The position numbers and the translations under genes were made by a program. From Pseudoalteromonas luteoviolacea (GTDB taxonomy: Bacteria > Pseudomonadota > Gammaproteobacteria > Enterobacterales > Alteromonadaceae), in contig NZ_JAGJEH010000002.1 of assembly GCF_018100925.1 (NCBI RefSeq), forward strand, positions 434,001 to 498,000: a stretch of 64,000 nt of DNA, given 5' to 3'. This document shows, piece after piece, positions 9,130-17,722 of this stretch. Every line of letters begins with the position of its first letter. Within the stretch, counting starts at the first letter, position 1. The notes under the pieces were generated by a model, which did no database searches, was not told the DNA's origin, and saw only the letters and a list, made by a program, of their open reading frames with translations.

Positions 9130-10833
9130 TTAAGGGGTTTGTTGCTTGGTCGCGTGCAGTAGTTCAACGATGGCTTTAAAGTTTCGTTTCGACGTTTCTT
9201 GTTTTAAAGCCGATTTCAATGTTGCTTTTATACCATCTTGATGCTGTTGATTGGCGAGTGCTTGGATTGCTGCGAATCGGTTTTCTGCGGTGGGGTTGTT
9301 GACGGCGATGGCTAAAACGGCGTCACTGGCAGCGGGTTGCAGTTGATAGTGAGACAAGGCTTTGAGCAATGCGACTTGGTTCTGATGAACCGGTTTAGAC
9401 AGCTGCTTCTCTAAGCTGTTATATGCGCGCTGTGTTTGCATCATGCCAAGTGCGCGTATAGACGCCTTTTGAACACTGTTATTGTGGTAGTCAAGGTAGC
9501 TGTCAATTTGTTCAAAATGTTGTTCGTCGCGACTATTGCCTAGGGCCGTTATCAGTGCAGATTTAGTCGTGTTCTCGCTGACCAGTGACAACTGCTCTGA
9601 TAGTGCGTCATGCAATTGAGATGATTGCAAGTTGGGCTCACGGCTATGCAACATAGCGCCTATCGTCATGTAGAAACTGCTGGTTACTTCAGAGTCTAAA
9701 CTGCTAAAGCCATTTTCTATTTGTGCCATTAGCAATGCGCTTAGTTGAGGGCTCAGTGGCTGGTGGCCTTGAGATAGTGCTCGCAGGGCACGAAATTGCA
9801 TCAGTGGATTTTTGTCTGCCTTGATAAGTAAATTACCCAGTAACAGTTGGCTATTGGCGCTATCAAGTTGGCCTAATGCATTAAACAGACGCATTTGGGC
9901 TTCATCAGAGAGCGCTTGTTGTAAAAAGACACCTTCTAAAGAACTTATTACGGCATCAAATTGTACTAACTGTTTTGCCAAATCATAGGCTGACGTGTCG
10001 GTTAAATCGGGTTTTTTAACCAAGTTGTGGAGCGAGATTTTAAGTTGTTTTAGCGCTTCTGGGCTCAGTGTTTTATTTGCAATTGGCCAGTTGTCTAAAT
10101 GTTCTGGAAGCGTAAATAGGGTTGAAGGAAATACAGTTGCTGTGGATTCTATATGGTATTGCTGCTTGGTTTTTAAGTTTAAACTCTGCGCTTGGCCAGA
10201 AAACAGCAGTGTCTCTTGGCCTTTACGTGATTCGAAAAAGCATGTATTAGGAACAATTGTATGGCCAGAAGATGCAACTTTAACCGTTTGTAGTGCGGTT
10301 TGCGCGGTATCGCGCAACAGATAAGCGTGTTTGTTTAGGTGAATACTCGAATCTTTAAACTGATAAGATACCGTATACTTACCCAGTGTATCTTGCTCTT
10401 GCTGGTGTAATTCATTTTTGACTCGCTGGAACTGGAAGTAGTATGCAAGTCCCTTCAGCTGTTCTTGATTTTGTTGATTTAGCTGCGTAGGAAACCAGAA
10501 GTCCCTGATAAGCCCATTCGGTGCAAGTCTAAAAGCAAAAGGTAGAGTATAACTGGCTAATTCAGAAGTAAATTGGCCTTGCCCGGCAGTCACATTGTCG
10601 GCTTTAATAGCCCACCAACCAAGCTCATCGTTATGTTGAACAGCCTTAATTGACAGTAAGCCACTGAGCTTTAATTTGGTTTGCTGACTTTGTTGGCTCA
10701 CCTGATCGTAATTAAAGGTCGTTCGTGTATCGATTGCAAACTGATACTGTGCAGAACAATCCGCATTTGCAGTACCTGAAACAGCCAGTGCATAAAGTGC
10801 ACTGGCTAATGTCGCTTTACTAAGCGTGATCAT
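9130..10833 (-). CDS. Secreted vitellogenin-N/large-lipid-transfer-like protein with HEAT-type helical domain
   Basis: A 567-residue protein with a Sec signal peptide ending about 'SGTANA'. Residues 25-250 are beta-rich and show the pattern of the vitellogenin/MTP N-terminal lipoprotein domain: 'PFAFRLAPNGLIRDFWFP', then a 'LKGLAYYFQFQ' segment, then 'EQDTLGKYTVSYQF'. Residues 255-565 are all-helical with repeats of about 30-35 residues ('RALRALSQG', 'ALGNSRDEQ', 'RALGMMQTQRAYNSLEKQL'), matching the helical superhelix that follows this domain in animal lipid-transfer proteins. Its start overlaps the stop of the upstream lipoprotein gene by 4 bp (ATGA), so the two are co-translated. A periplasmic lipid-carrying role is inference from fold resemblance. 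Confidence 0.8.
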   Translation of the reverse strand: MITLSKATLASALYALAVSGTANADCSAQYQFAIDTRTTFNYDQVSQQSQQTKLKLSGLLSIKAVQHNDELGWWAIKADNVTAGQGQFTSELASYTLPFAFRLAPNGLIRDFWFPTQLNQQNQEQLKGLAYYFQFQRVKNELHQQEQDTLGKYTVSYQFKDSSIHLNKHAYLLRDTAQTALQTVKVASSGHTIVPNTCFFESRKGQETLLFSGQAQSLNLKTKQQYHIESTATVFPSTLFTLPEHLDNWPIANKTLSPEALKQLKISLHNLVKKPDLTDTSAYDLAKQLVQFDAVISSLEGVFLQQALSDEAQMRLFNALGQLDSANSQLLLGNLLIKADKNPLMQFRALRALSQGHQPLSPQLSALLMAQIENGFSSLDSEVTSSFYMTIGAMLHSREPNLQSSQLHDALSEQLSLVSENTTKSALITALGNSRDEQHFEQIDSYLDYHNNSVQKASIRALGMMQTQRAYNSLEKQLSKPVHQNQVALLKALSHYQLQPAASDAVLAIAVNNPTAENRFAAIQALANQQHQDGIKATLKSALKQETSKRNFKAIVELLHATKQQTP

Positions 10834-12728
10834 AGGTTAATTTCACCTTCTTTGGAGTAAATTGTCCAAGATTTATCAAACACACTTTTGGTTTGATATA
10901 ACCACAGATCATAACGCGATGTCTTCTTACCACACGGGTATGGAATTCCCCATTTTTTACACCATTTGACGCCATACGTTTCTGCGTATAAACCGAACTT
11001 TCCTGAGATCACATCTAGGTCATTTTTCAGCTCGATGCCGTAGTAGATATGTGGGTTGCTGCTATCGTTTGTAAGTAACGCAAAACCAGCATTTGATTCC
11101 ATGGCAAAAGTATTATCGATTAAAGTCAAAATTGCTTGTACGCCTGCAGAAGCGACCAGTAAGTTAACACCACCACGACCAAATGCACCGAAATCTACGT
11201 GGAATAAGTCACCTTCTGCGTATAGCTCAGCATTGTAGCCGACAGTAAGCTCAAACCCTAAATTACCAGTGACGCCAGCTTCAACCTTGATAGGGATAGG
11301 GCCGACGGTAAATGTCGCTTGGGCAAGTGTTTTGTCTTCTTCCCATTTCTTTTCCCAAGACTTTTCGTACTTGGCTGTGAATTTTTCATCTTCAAAAACC
11401 ACATTGTTAAAAATGATCATCTCAGACTCATAACCCGTATTTTGGCCACTGATGTATGCACTGCCGTTATACGAAATACTAAAAAGAGTGTTTTTAGCTC
11501 TGAAAAAATAGGCTTCCACCGTACCTTCACCGGTAATACGGCCACCCGGATCGCCCGTTGGTACGATGAATAATTGACCCTGTAAGTCTACACCAACACT
11601 AAATTTTGATTTGTCTCCGTATGATTTATCAAATTCGCTTTGGAAATTGATATTGGCAAGGCCTACGGCAGCAGGTGCAACCGCTTGTTCAGTAAAGTCT
11701 TGTCTTGCCAAGCGACTTGCTGGTTCATCTGTTGTATCTTCTTGTTCGAAGAAATATAGTGGAATAGAGGTCAGAATTTGGTTGTTGTCAGTATTGGTCT
11801 CAGCATCTTTTGCCGCATCAATTAATGTGAAGCGCATTTCAAGTGTGTTATCGACGTCTGCATTGTAGTTGTCATGCAAGCTTTTTAACAGCTCAGCTTC
11901 TAGGGCGATATCAAAACCGATGTGCTCGTTGTGTAGTTCAGCAGTAAATTCATGAGCAAGTGTGTCCGTATATTTTCCAGCCGTCGCGTCCCAAAAGTGT
12001 GTGCTAACCCAATTACCAGCGATCATTACTTCTGCTTTTATATGCGATAGGCCTAAATTTGTGCCCTCATAGTCAGCCTCGAAGTAACCGACTAAATCGG
12101 TGTGATGTTCACTAGCGCCATTGTCGGAGTTTGGTGTATCTAGGATCAATGCTGCTTGACCGAATTCTGCACCTAGAAGTTTGTAGTCGTGGCCAGCTTG
12201 TTCTCTTACCACAATGTCTGCGTGTGGGAAGTTACCTTCTAAGTGAGGGTCATGATCGACAGAAGGGTGGTTGTCTTCTTCAATGTCTTCGACATGCAGA
12301 TCATGGGGATCAATTTGCGCCAAGATGTGATAGTTGCCACCTTCCAATGAATTGGGCAGGGTTAGTTCAATCTCATGTTCAGAAGCACCTTGCGCAAGCC
12401 CCGTTAATTCGATAACTGCAATTTGCTGAATATCTTCAATGGCTGCTTCTTGGTCGTTTCGGACATCGAGTTCATCTGAGTGCATTAGATAAAAATGAAC
12501 TTCGACATCGACGTTATTAAAACCCGTCACATCGACTGTGTAGTATGTTTTCACAGTGTCATTTGGCTCCAAAGTATCCAAAGGACCAGTTGAAATATCA
12601 GTTATTTCTAAATTACTTTTAATTTCTGGAGCGGGTGTTACAACGGTGACTTCCGGGGTGTCGTTATCGCTAAATTGGCACCCGGTCAAAGTAACCAAAC
12701 CAGCGAGGGCAAATGGGATCAAGCGCAT
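10830..12728 (-). CDS. CARDB-like surface/periplasmic lipoprotein, partner of the vitellogenin-like protein
   Basis: A 632-residue lipoprotein with lipobox LTGC. Residues about 40-170 and 185-345 look like CARDB-type beta-sandwich domains: hydrophobic beta strands ending in acidic-Asn turns such as 'VEDIEEDNHPS' and 'AETNTDNNQI'. The last 270 residues are a beta-rich, Gly/Phe-rich domain ('VEAGVTGNLGFELTVGYNAELYAEGDLF') with a small Cys pair ('CKKWGIPYPC'). It is not recognised as an enzyme. The coupled downstream gene suggests that the two form one system, with this protein anchoring or completing the lipid-binding cavity. That role is inference. The start is preceded by an AGAGAA-like site. 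Confidence 0.75.
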   Translation of the reverse strand: MRLIPFALAGLVTLTGCQFSDNDTPEVTVVTPAPEIKSNLEITDISTGPLDTLEPNDTVKTYYTVDVTGFNNVDVEVHFYLMHSDELDVRNDQEAAIEDIQQIAVIELTGLAQGASEHEIELTLPNSLEGGNYHILAQIDPHDLHVEDIEEDNHPSVDHDPHLEGNFPHADIVVREQAGHDYKLLGAEFGQAALILDTPNSDNGASEHHTDLVGYFEADYEGTNLGLSHIKAEVMIAGNWVSTHFWDATAGKYTDTLAHEFTAELHNEHIGFDIALEAELLKSLHDNYNADVDNTLEMRFTLIDAAKDAETNTDNNQILTSIPLYFFEQEDTTDEPASRLARQDFTEQAVAPAAVGLANINFQSEFDKSYGDKSKFSVGVDLQGQLFIVPTGDPGGRITGEGTVEAYFFRAKNTLFSISYNGSAYISGQNTGYESEMIIFNNVVFEDEKFTAKYEKSWEKKWEEDKTLAQATFTVGPIPIKVEAGVTGNLGFELTVGYNAELYAEGDLFHVDFGAFGRGGVNLLVASAGVQAILTLIDNTFAMESNAGFALLTNDSSNPHIYYGIELKNDLDVISGKFGLYAETYGVKWCKKWGIPYPCGKKTSRYDLWLYQTKSVFDKSWTIYSKEGEINL

Positions 12729-12863
12729 GTTATTTCTCTATCTTGTCTAAAACACCTTAAGAGTATCGTAAGATTATGGATTGAGTGTGGACACATTTAG
12801 CCGCTACATTTGTATTATAATTAAATAGGCGCTCAATCAGCTTTATCTGCCATTACAAAACGG

Positions 12864-13583
12864 TTAAGACTGTGATATGAATAGTGAAGCCAACATTTTT
12901 ATCGCAAGTGCCGTCAGCGTGAGCTTGATAATCCAAATGAGCTTTGCGTTATTACTAGAGAGTCGCAATTTGCTGCCACAGTATGACCCCGCGATAGATC
13001 CAATAACCATGTATAAGATGAGTGAGCCACTTTGTAAAAGTGTTGACGAAAACATTGCAAAAACAGGCACTTTTGCCAAATGGCTGAGAGTCATAAAGAC
13101 TGCACTGGTGGCGATGATTTCATCTTTACATTTGAGCTGTTTAGTAAGTACAGAAAGGGACAGAGGCCCAGTAGCACCTACCAACAAACCTAAGCCGGTT
13201 TGCAGCACGCCTATGACATAATAGTTTTCGAATTGGCTAACGTAGTTTGCAAATGGCTTGTACCAAATGTTGAGCAACAAGTAGAGGCCAATTGCCGCAG
13301 GGATATAAGTCGTAGGTAAGTTGTATAGAACCAAACCAAATAGCAAAGTCCCAATGACTGACCCAATTAAGAATGCAGGCAATAGTGACCACTTCACATA
13401 AGAAATCGAAAACAGCGCTCTTGATGTGTTGCTGGCAATCTGTGTAATACCATGAATAGGGATGATTATAGCGGGACTTAAAAACATGGGAAGAACTGCG
13501 ATAAGGAGCATTCCGCCACCAAAGCCAATGATTGCAGCTATCAGTGACGTCGTGAATGCGATTATGCCTAGCAACAGTTCCAT
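12864..13583 (-). CDS. TauE/SafE-family (sulfite exporter-like) membrane permease
   Basis: A 239-residue integral membrane protein with about 7-8 hydrophobic helices and the family's glycine-rich 'GIIAFTTSLIAAIIGFGGGMLL' beginning and internal duplication ('VGATGPLSL' in the second half). The family moves small organo-sulfur or carboxylate anions, and the substrate here is unknown. It starts 24 bp after the stop of the LysE-type gene on the same strand, so the two probably form an exporter operon. Confidence 0.88.
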   Translation of the reverse strand: MELLLGIIAFTTSLIAAIIGFGGGMLLIAVLPMFLSPAIIIPIHGITQIASNTSRALFSISYVKWSLLPAFLIGSVIGTLLFGLVLYNLPTTYIPAAIGLYLLLNIWYKPFANYVSQFENYYVIGVLQTGLGLLVGATGPLSLSVLTKQLKCKDEIIATSAVFMTLSHLAKVPVFAMFSSTLLQSGSLILYMVIGSIAGSYCGSKLRLSSNNAKLIWIIKLTLTALAIKMLASLFISQS

Positions 13584-13606
13584 GTTGGCGACCTTAACTA
13601 ACTTGT

Positions 13607-14218
13607 TTATGTTCTGGTGGCAATCGCCACGCCTGAGGCGGACAGTAAACTACCTGCTAATTTGTTAAATATGTTCAAACGTTTTGAGTTTGAGACCAGC
13701 TTTTTGGCTTTGGCTGAGACATACGAATAACCTAAGTTAACCGAGCCAAATGCTAAGGTCGCGCAGGCAAAAATGCCTAAAATATCTGCTGTGGAGATGG
13801 TTTTAAAATCGACAAATGCTGGAAACAGTGCAACATAAAAAATAATGGCTTTTGGATTGCTCATTGTAAGCAAAAAGCCAGTTAATATGTCCATATGGTG
13901 CTTACTGTTAGGTACGGTTTGCTCTGCCAGCGAAGGTTTTGAGAAAAATAAGTTGACGCCCATCCAAATTAAATAGCCCGCGCAGAGATATTTTATAATC
14001 GCAAAAGCGCTCCCCATAGACTCTGCGACATATGCTAAACCAGAAACTGCCAATAAAATAAATACATAGTCAGCGAAAATGAGTCCTACCGTTATCGCTG
14101 CACCACGACGGAATCCTCCAGTCATTGAGGCTGTTGTTATTGCGATAACGGCAGGGCCGGGAATAATGCCAACAATGAACATGGCAAAGAAGAGGGCAAT
14201 ATAGCTTTCGATAGTCAC
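13607..14218 (-). CDS. LysE/RhtB-family amino-acid/metabolite exporter
   Basis: A membrane protein with the LysE-family N-terminal signature 'IPGPAVIAIT' and six predicted helices. The conserved 'MSNPKAIIFYVALFPAFV' stretch is present near residue 125. I start it at GTG 14218 (203 residues, family-typical), preceded by GGAG at 6 bp. An in-frame ATG at 14257 gives 216 residues but has no ribosome site. It exports amino acids or related metabolites, substrate not predictable. First gene of a two-gene operon with the TauE-like permease. Confidence 0.87.
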   Translation of the reverse strand: MTIESYIALFFAMFIVGIIPGPAVIAITTASMTGGFRRGAAITVGLIFADYVFILLAVSGLAYVAESMGSAFAIIKYLCAGYLIWMGVNLFFSKPSLAEQTVPNSKHHMDILTGFLLTMSNPKAIIFYVALFPAFVDFKTISTADILGIFACATLAFGSVNLGYSYVSAKAKKLVSNSKRLNIFNKLAGSLLSASGVAIATRT

Positions 14219-14654
14219 TTGGGGCTCCAAAAAGGCGTTGAGTGATAATCCTACCATACAATATGCAAATTGAAGGGAAACTATTTTGATGGGTTGAGGT
14301 CATGGATGACTATTCAAAGAGATTACAAATGATTGAGTTCATTAATTTTTCGACCAAGTGAAGCAATATCTTAGACGATATCGGCTTATAGGCACTGAAA
14401 GGGAAATCGTTACGTCGTCGCTGTCCCTCGTTCTACCTTAAGGGGTTTGTATCGACAAACAAATTGCGCATATAAAATTGGTGTGTTTATTGCTGTAAAT
14501 TACTGATAGTAGATAGGTTGCCGTCTGCTGTTAGGATTTTCTAAGAACAAATGAAGGGGCAAGTAGGTTCGCGAATCATGATTTTACTTTGACATTATGA
14601 CAACACTTAAGTCGGTAATTTGTTTAACAATTCACACATCAAAAGGAGATGACA

Positions 14655-15566
14655 ATGCAGGTTTCAAATACCAGCAGCACGCAGTATAGCTATCATTCAA
14701 ATGCTGCGAATAAGGCCCATACAACTCAACGAGAGTTTAATGTAGAAGAATCAAGTGCTGGCTCAGCCAAAGGTATCGATGTCAGGGGTAAAACCAATCT
14801 TATTTATCTGCTTGAAAAGAAGGATATTGTACAGCTGTCGAAAGATGAGGTGAGCTGGCTAGCAGATATTAAGGAGTCTTTCATGTCGGTGCAGGAGACT
14901 GAAAACTATTTAAAGTCAAATGGCCAGAAAAAGGAAATGAATGCCATCATATATGTCGAAGGTAATGTTGTATCTTATCAGACTCAAGAAGGCGGTGTGT
15001 ATTACACAGATAGTAAAGCGGAAGAAATTTTCCGCAAAGCGGGGTTTGATGCTGAAAAAGTGAAGGAGCTAGTGAAAGAAATGTATCCAGATGGTGCCAA
15101 GGTGCAATTTTTTGAGGCAGGTGAGGGGCCTTCAAATGCACAACTGTTTGAACAGATACATGGCTATTCTTACAGCGAGTTTATTAGAAAACAAGTAGAT
15201 AGCTTAAACCAGTCAGAGTTTGATCAACAGTTACGGCAAGAAGAATACCATCGAAGCAAAGTTCTGTTTGATCAATCTCCTCAAACCGAGATTTTCAGTG
15301 TGGGGGGCCAAGTAGTCGCGAGTCGTGGCGAAAATGGCTATATAGATGTGGGCCAGCACTTGTTGGCGCAGGCGGATGCAAGGGGTATTGAAAGGACCGA
15401 GCTTAAAGAGATATTCACAGTATCACCTGAGCGCACTGCTGCACAATATCTGGTATTGCTACAAGATGTTTTCGGCGATGAGGTTACGCTTCAATCATTT
15501 AGCTCAGGTGATGCGCCTACTCGCGCCGAAGTTAAGTTGATGCAGGCTAATAACAGCTCTGTTTAA
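14655..15566 (+). CDS. Uncharacterised soluble protein
   Basis: A 303-residue protein starting at the second of two close ATGs (14655), because AGGAG lies 6 bp before it and directly abuts the first (14649). I do not recognise the family. The first about 40 residues are Ser/Thr/Asn-rich and disordered, without a signal peptide. The rest alternates helical and beta segments, with an apparent internal duplication: 'IYVEGNVVSYQTQEGGVYY..AEEIFRKAG' resembles 'FSVGGQVVASRGENGYIDVGQHLL..ADARG', each followed by a region ending in '(D/E)GAKVQFFEAGEGPS' or 'GDEVTLQSFSSGDAPT'. It lies immediately left of the IS element. A 390-bp gene-free stretch precedes it in which I see no convincing feature. Confidence 0.7.
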   Translation: MQVSNTSSTQYSYHSNAANKAHTTQREFNVEESSAGSAKGIDVRGKTNLIYLLEKKDIVQLSKDEVSWLADIKESFMSVQETENYLKSNGQKKEMNAIIYVEGNVVSYQTQEGGVYYTDSKAEEIFRKAGFDAEKVKELVKEMYPDGAKVQFFEAGEGPSNAQLFEQIHGYSYSEFIRKQVDSLNQSEFDQQLRQEEYHRSKVLFDQSPQTEIFSVGGQVVASRGENGYIDVGQHLLAQADARGIERTELKEIFTVSPERTAAQYLVLLQDVFGDEVTLQSFSSGDAPTRAEVKLMQANNSSV

Positions 15567-15610
15567 AAAGTGTAAGCCGATTAAGTTTCTATAGTTATTC
15601 AAACATGGTT

Positions 15611-15632
15611 CCTGAAACGATATATGGACTCC
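15611..15632 (+). repeat. Left subterminal inverted repeat of the IS
   Basis: The inner 12 bases TATATGGACTCC are the exact reverse complement of 16910-16921. The outer CCTGAA matches TTCAGG at the right end, with four mismatched bases between. A second copy of the inner motif, inverted, lies at 15677-15688 and overlaps the transposase start region, so the promoter area is itself a long stem. Confidence 0.8.
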
Positions 15633-15687
15633 ACCACATCTCACATACAGTGTAATGTGGTGTCGACCAAAACAAAGGAGTCCATAT

Positions 15688-16701
15688 ATGAATAATCGTA
15701 ACGTGATTGCGCTCGATCTTGCAAAAAATATTATTCAAGTCGCAAAAGTCTCTAAACATGGCGAAATTGTTTTTAATAAAGCACAGTCTCCATCTAAAGT
15801 TCGCCAAATACTCGCTAACTCTCCGCCTAGTATTGTTGCCATGGAGGGATGTGGGAGCTTTCATTATTGGGTGCGGATTGCTCAGTCCTATGGTCATGAA
15901 GTTAGAGGCATGTCTCCGAAACATGTTAAGCCTTATGTAAGCAAACAAAAAACAGATGCCAATGACGCTATCGGGATTGCGGTTGCTGCTATGCAGCCTA
16001 ATATGCCCTTTTCTCCAGTCAAAAATATCGAACATCAAATTCTCCAAACGTTCACTGTAAGTCGTCAGTTTTTAGATAAACAGCTTACACAACTCGGTAA
16101 TCATATTAGGGCCCTATTTTATGAATATGGCATCACTATTCCTCGCTCCAAGAAAGTATTAAAAGAGGTTTTAACTGCGCGTAATGATTTACCAGAGGTG
16201 TTATTGCCATTAGTTAATGTCTTAAAAGCTCAATACCAGCAAATAGAGCAACCTCTGAATAAAGTCACTAAAAACCTAGAACTGCTTGTTTCTCAAAATG
16301 AGCAATGCCAACGTGTTATTGCGCTTGAAGGTGTGAGTGTTTTAGGTGCAGCGGGGCTAATTGCCAGCTTGAGTCAAACAGAGCACTTTAAAAATGGACG
16401 ATGTGCTTCAGTATATTTAGGCGTTACCCCAAAACAATTTAGCAGTGGCGGTAAAACCGTGATGCTGGGAATTGATAAATGTGCTGGAGATAAACAGCTA
16501 AAGTCCTGTTTATTTTTGGGGGCATTGTCATACATTTCTAATCTACCGGAAAAGCCCAAGACATTAAAGCAGCAATGGCTCTTAAGGTTGGTTGCGCGTT
16601 CAGGTGTAAAGCGAGCTTGTATTGCGCTGGTGAATAAAAATATCAGAACGGCTTGGGCAATGCTAAAACAAGGTACGAATTACCAGCCCGTTATGATTTA
16701 A
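15688..16701 (+). CDS. IS110/IS1111-family transposase (DEDD recombinase)
   Basis: A 337-residue transposase. The N-terminal RuvC-like domain shows the acidic tetrad: Asp in 'ALDLAKN', Glu in 'AMEGCG' and the two Asp of 'KTDANDA'. The C-terminal transposase-20 domain has the 'LEGVSVLGA' helix-hairpin and the conserved Ser in 'FSSGGK' expected to act as nucleophile in this family. I use ATG 15688, with AAGGAG 7 bp upstream. A longer in-frame start at 15655 would run through the inverted-repeat region. Confidence 0.93.
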   Translation: MNNRNVIALDLAKNIIQVAKVSKHGEIVFNKAQSPSKVRQILANSPPSIVAMEGCGSFHYWVRIAQSYGHEVRGMSPKHVKPYVSKQKTDANDAIGIAVAAMQPNMPFSPVKNIEHQILQTFTVSRQFLDKQLTQLGNHIRALFYEYGITIPRSKKVLKEVLTARNDLPEVLLPLVNVLKAQYQQIEQPLNKVTKNLELLVSQNEQCQRVIALEGVSVLGAAGLIASLSQTEHFKNGRCASVYLGVTPKQFSSGGKTVMLGIDKCAGDKQLKSCLFLGALSYISNLPEKPKTLKQQWLLRLVARSGVKRACIALVNKNIRTAWAMLKQGTNYQPVMI

Positions 16702-16909
16702 AAAACATCTTCAAAAGAGTTCGACAACAATGTAATTAAAACGGTAAGATCAACCTTCTGAAAACCTGTCTGAACTTGAAGTGATAATACACTAGCGAAA
16801 CGTTTAGGACAGAAGGTGCGAATAAATCAAAGGTTAGAGAGTAGCGCTCTCAAAAGAAACCGCATATACGCAAGCATCTTTAATTTTAAAAACATGTTGT
16901 CAAACAAGT
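16702..16909 (+). ncRNA. Candidate bridge RNA in the 3' non-coding end of the IS1111 element
   Basis: IS110-family elements encode a bridge RNA that pairs with donor and target DNA. In the IS1111 group it lies between the transposase stop and the right end. Here the 208-nt gap holds several complementary segments: ACCTTCTG (16753-16760) with CAGAAGGT (16810-16817), CTGTC with GACAG enclosed nearby, and a hairpin GAGAG-TAGCG-CTCTC (16836-16850). No ORF occupies it. The assignment rests on position and structure. The pairing loops were not identified. Confidence 0.55.
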
Positions 16910-16931
16910 GGAGTCCATATACAAGTTCAGG
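16910..16931 (+). repeat. Right subterminal inverted repeat of the IS
   Basis: GGAGTCCATATA followed by four mismatched bases and TTCAGG is the reverse complement of the left repeat at 18 of 22 positions. Its outer TTCAGG coincides with the first boundary of the 20-bp-period repeat that follows. Confidence 0.8.
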
Positions 16932-17070
16932 AGGATGACCTTTGGTTCACGGGGTTGGCTTGTAGTTCGGGAGGATAGTCTTTTGTATAGGGCAACGGTC
17001 TTAGGTCTAGGGAGAGGGCCTTTCATATAGGTGGGATACAGTTTAAGGAACGTTACAGCTTTAACTGTCG
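16925..17070 (+). repeat. Degenerate tandem repeat with 20-bp period
   Basis: From 16931 the sequence lines up in seven consecutive 20-base rows. The first five share the form G-purine-G-G-A-T-G-G-T-C-T-T-T followed by a T-rich or AG-ending tail (for example GAGGATGACCTTTGGTTCAC and GAGGATAGTCTTTTGTATAG). The last two rows are weaker. The period is not a multiple of three and no convincing gene covers it. The function is unknown. The remaining bases to 17280 hold only weak imperfect palindromes (around 17083-17096 and 17166-17202). Confidence 0.55.
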
Positions 17071-17280
17071 TCATTGTGGGCTTGCCCCGCAATCCATTTT
17101 ATTAATGCAAGTTGGGTTTTAGAGGCGGCAGTCTTAGCGACTGTTAAAATAACTCGTTTCACCTTGGGCAAAGTAAATGAATTCACTTCGCCCACTGTCA
17201 TTAACACTTTGCGCTTAATTTACCTTACGCAAAAGAATCGTATTCTCAGTGTTTACCGACGGTGCTTTCGTACGGTAGCA

Positions 17281-17709
17281 CTAATAACCCATGCATGAAT
17301 CGATAGATTCTTGAATACACTCTTTTGACAAATCCCCTTTATTTAGAAATCCTTTTACAAAATCATAAGCCTCTGTTTTTCGTTTATCTTCTTCCATGGC
17401 TGAGGATGTGAACATGATAAATATAGACGAGGTATAATTTTTGTTGGCTTCTCTTAGTTTATGAAATGCGGCTAAGAACTCAAAGCCGTTAACACGAGGC
17501 ATATTGATATCTAAAAAGATGAGCAATGGCGGAAAATCGTCTGCAAACCTTTTGTAGTTTTCTTCATAATCCTCAAGAAAGTTCAGCGCAGTTTCCCCAT
17601 TGTCTGCTTCAAATATCTGCGTTGAAATATCAAGCTTTTTGATGACTCTTTTAAGTAAGTAACGGTCATCTTCACAATCATCTATAATCATAATTGAAAA
17701 TTTTTGCAT
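17281..17709 (-). CDS. Single-domain response regulator (Rcp1-like receiver)
   Basis: A 142-residue receiver domain without an output domain. The acidic pair 'IIDDCEDD' lies near the N-terminus, the phospho-acceptor Asp in 'LIFLDINMPRVNGFEFL', the Thr/Ser switch in 'IFMFTSSA' and the Lys in 'FLNKGD'. I start it at ATG 17709 (AGAGG upstream), 14 bp after the kinase stop. A start at 17757 would overlap the kinase. It is the phosphorylation partner of the adjacent histidine kinase. Output presumably passes by protein-protein contact, as in phytochrome-Rcp1 pairs. Confidence 0.9.
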   Translation of the reverse strand: MQKFSIMIIDDCEDDRYLLKRVIKKLDISTQIFEADNGETALNFLEDYEENYKRFADDFPPLLIFLDINMPRVNGFEFLAAFHKLREANKNYTSSIFIMFTSSAMEEDKRKTEAYDFVKGFLNKGDLSKECIQESIDSCMGY

Positions 17710-17722
17710 GTGGCCTCTAGAT

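Larger units (their letters stand above)
15611..16931 (+). mobile_element. IS110-family, IS1111-group insertion sequence
   Basis: The element is bounded by 22-bp subterminal inverted repeats (18 of 22 matching) at 15611-15632 and 16910-16931. It contains one intact transposase gene (15688-16701) and about 210 bp of non-coding 3' end. Subterminal repeats and an RuvC-like DEDD transposase are characteristic of the IS1111 group. No target-site duplication is expected and none was seen. The true tips probably lie a few bases outside the repeats. The reading frame is intact, so the copy may be active. Confidence 0.85.

Noticed and set aside
15655..15687. Earlier in-frame start for the transposase
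   Set aside because: It lies in the stem formed by the inverted-repeat copies and lacks a ribosome site, while ATG 15688 has AAGGAG at good spacing.
16886..17092. Minus-strand ORF over the 20-bp repeat
   Set aside because: The repeat period is not a multiple of three and the translated sequence shows no repeat or family.
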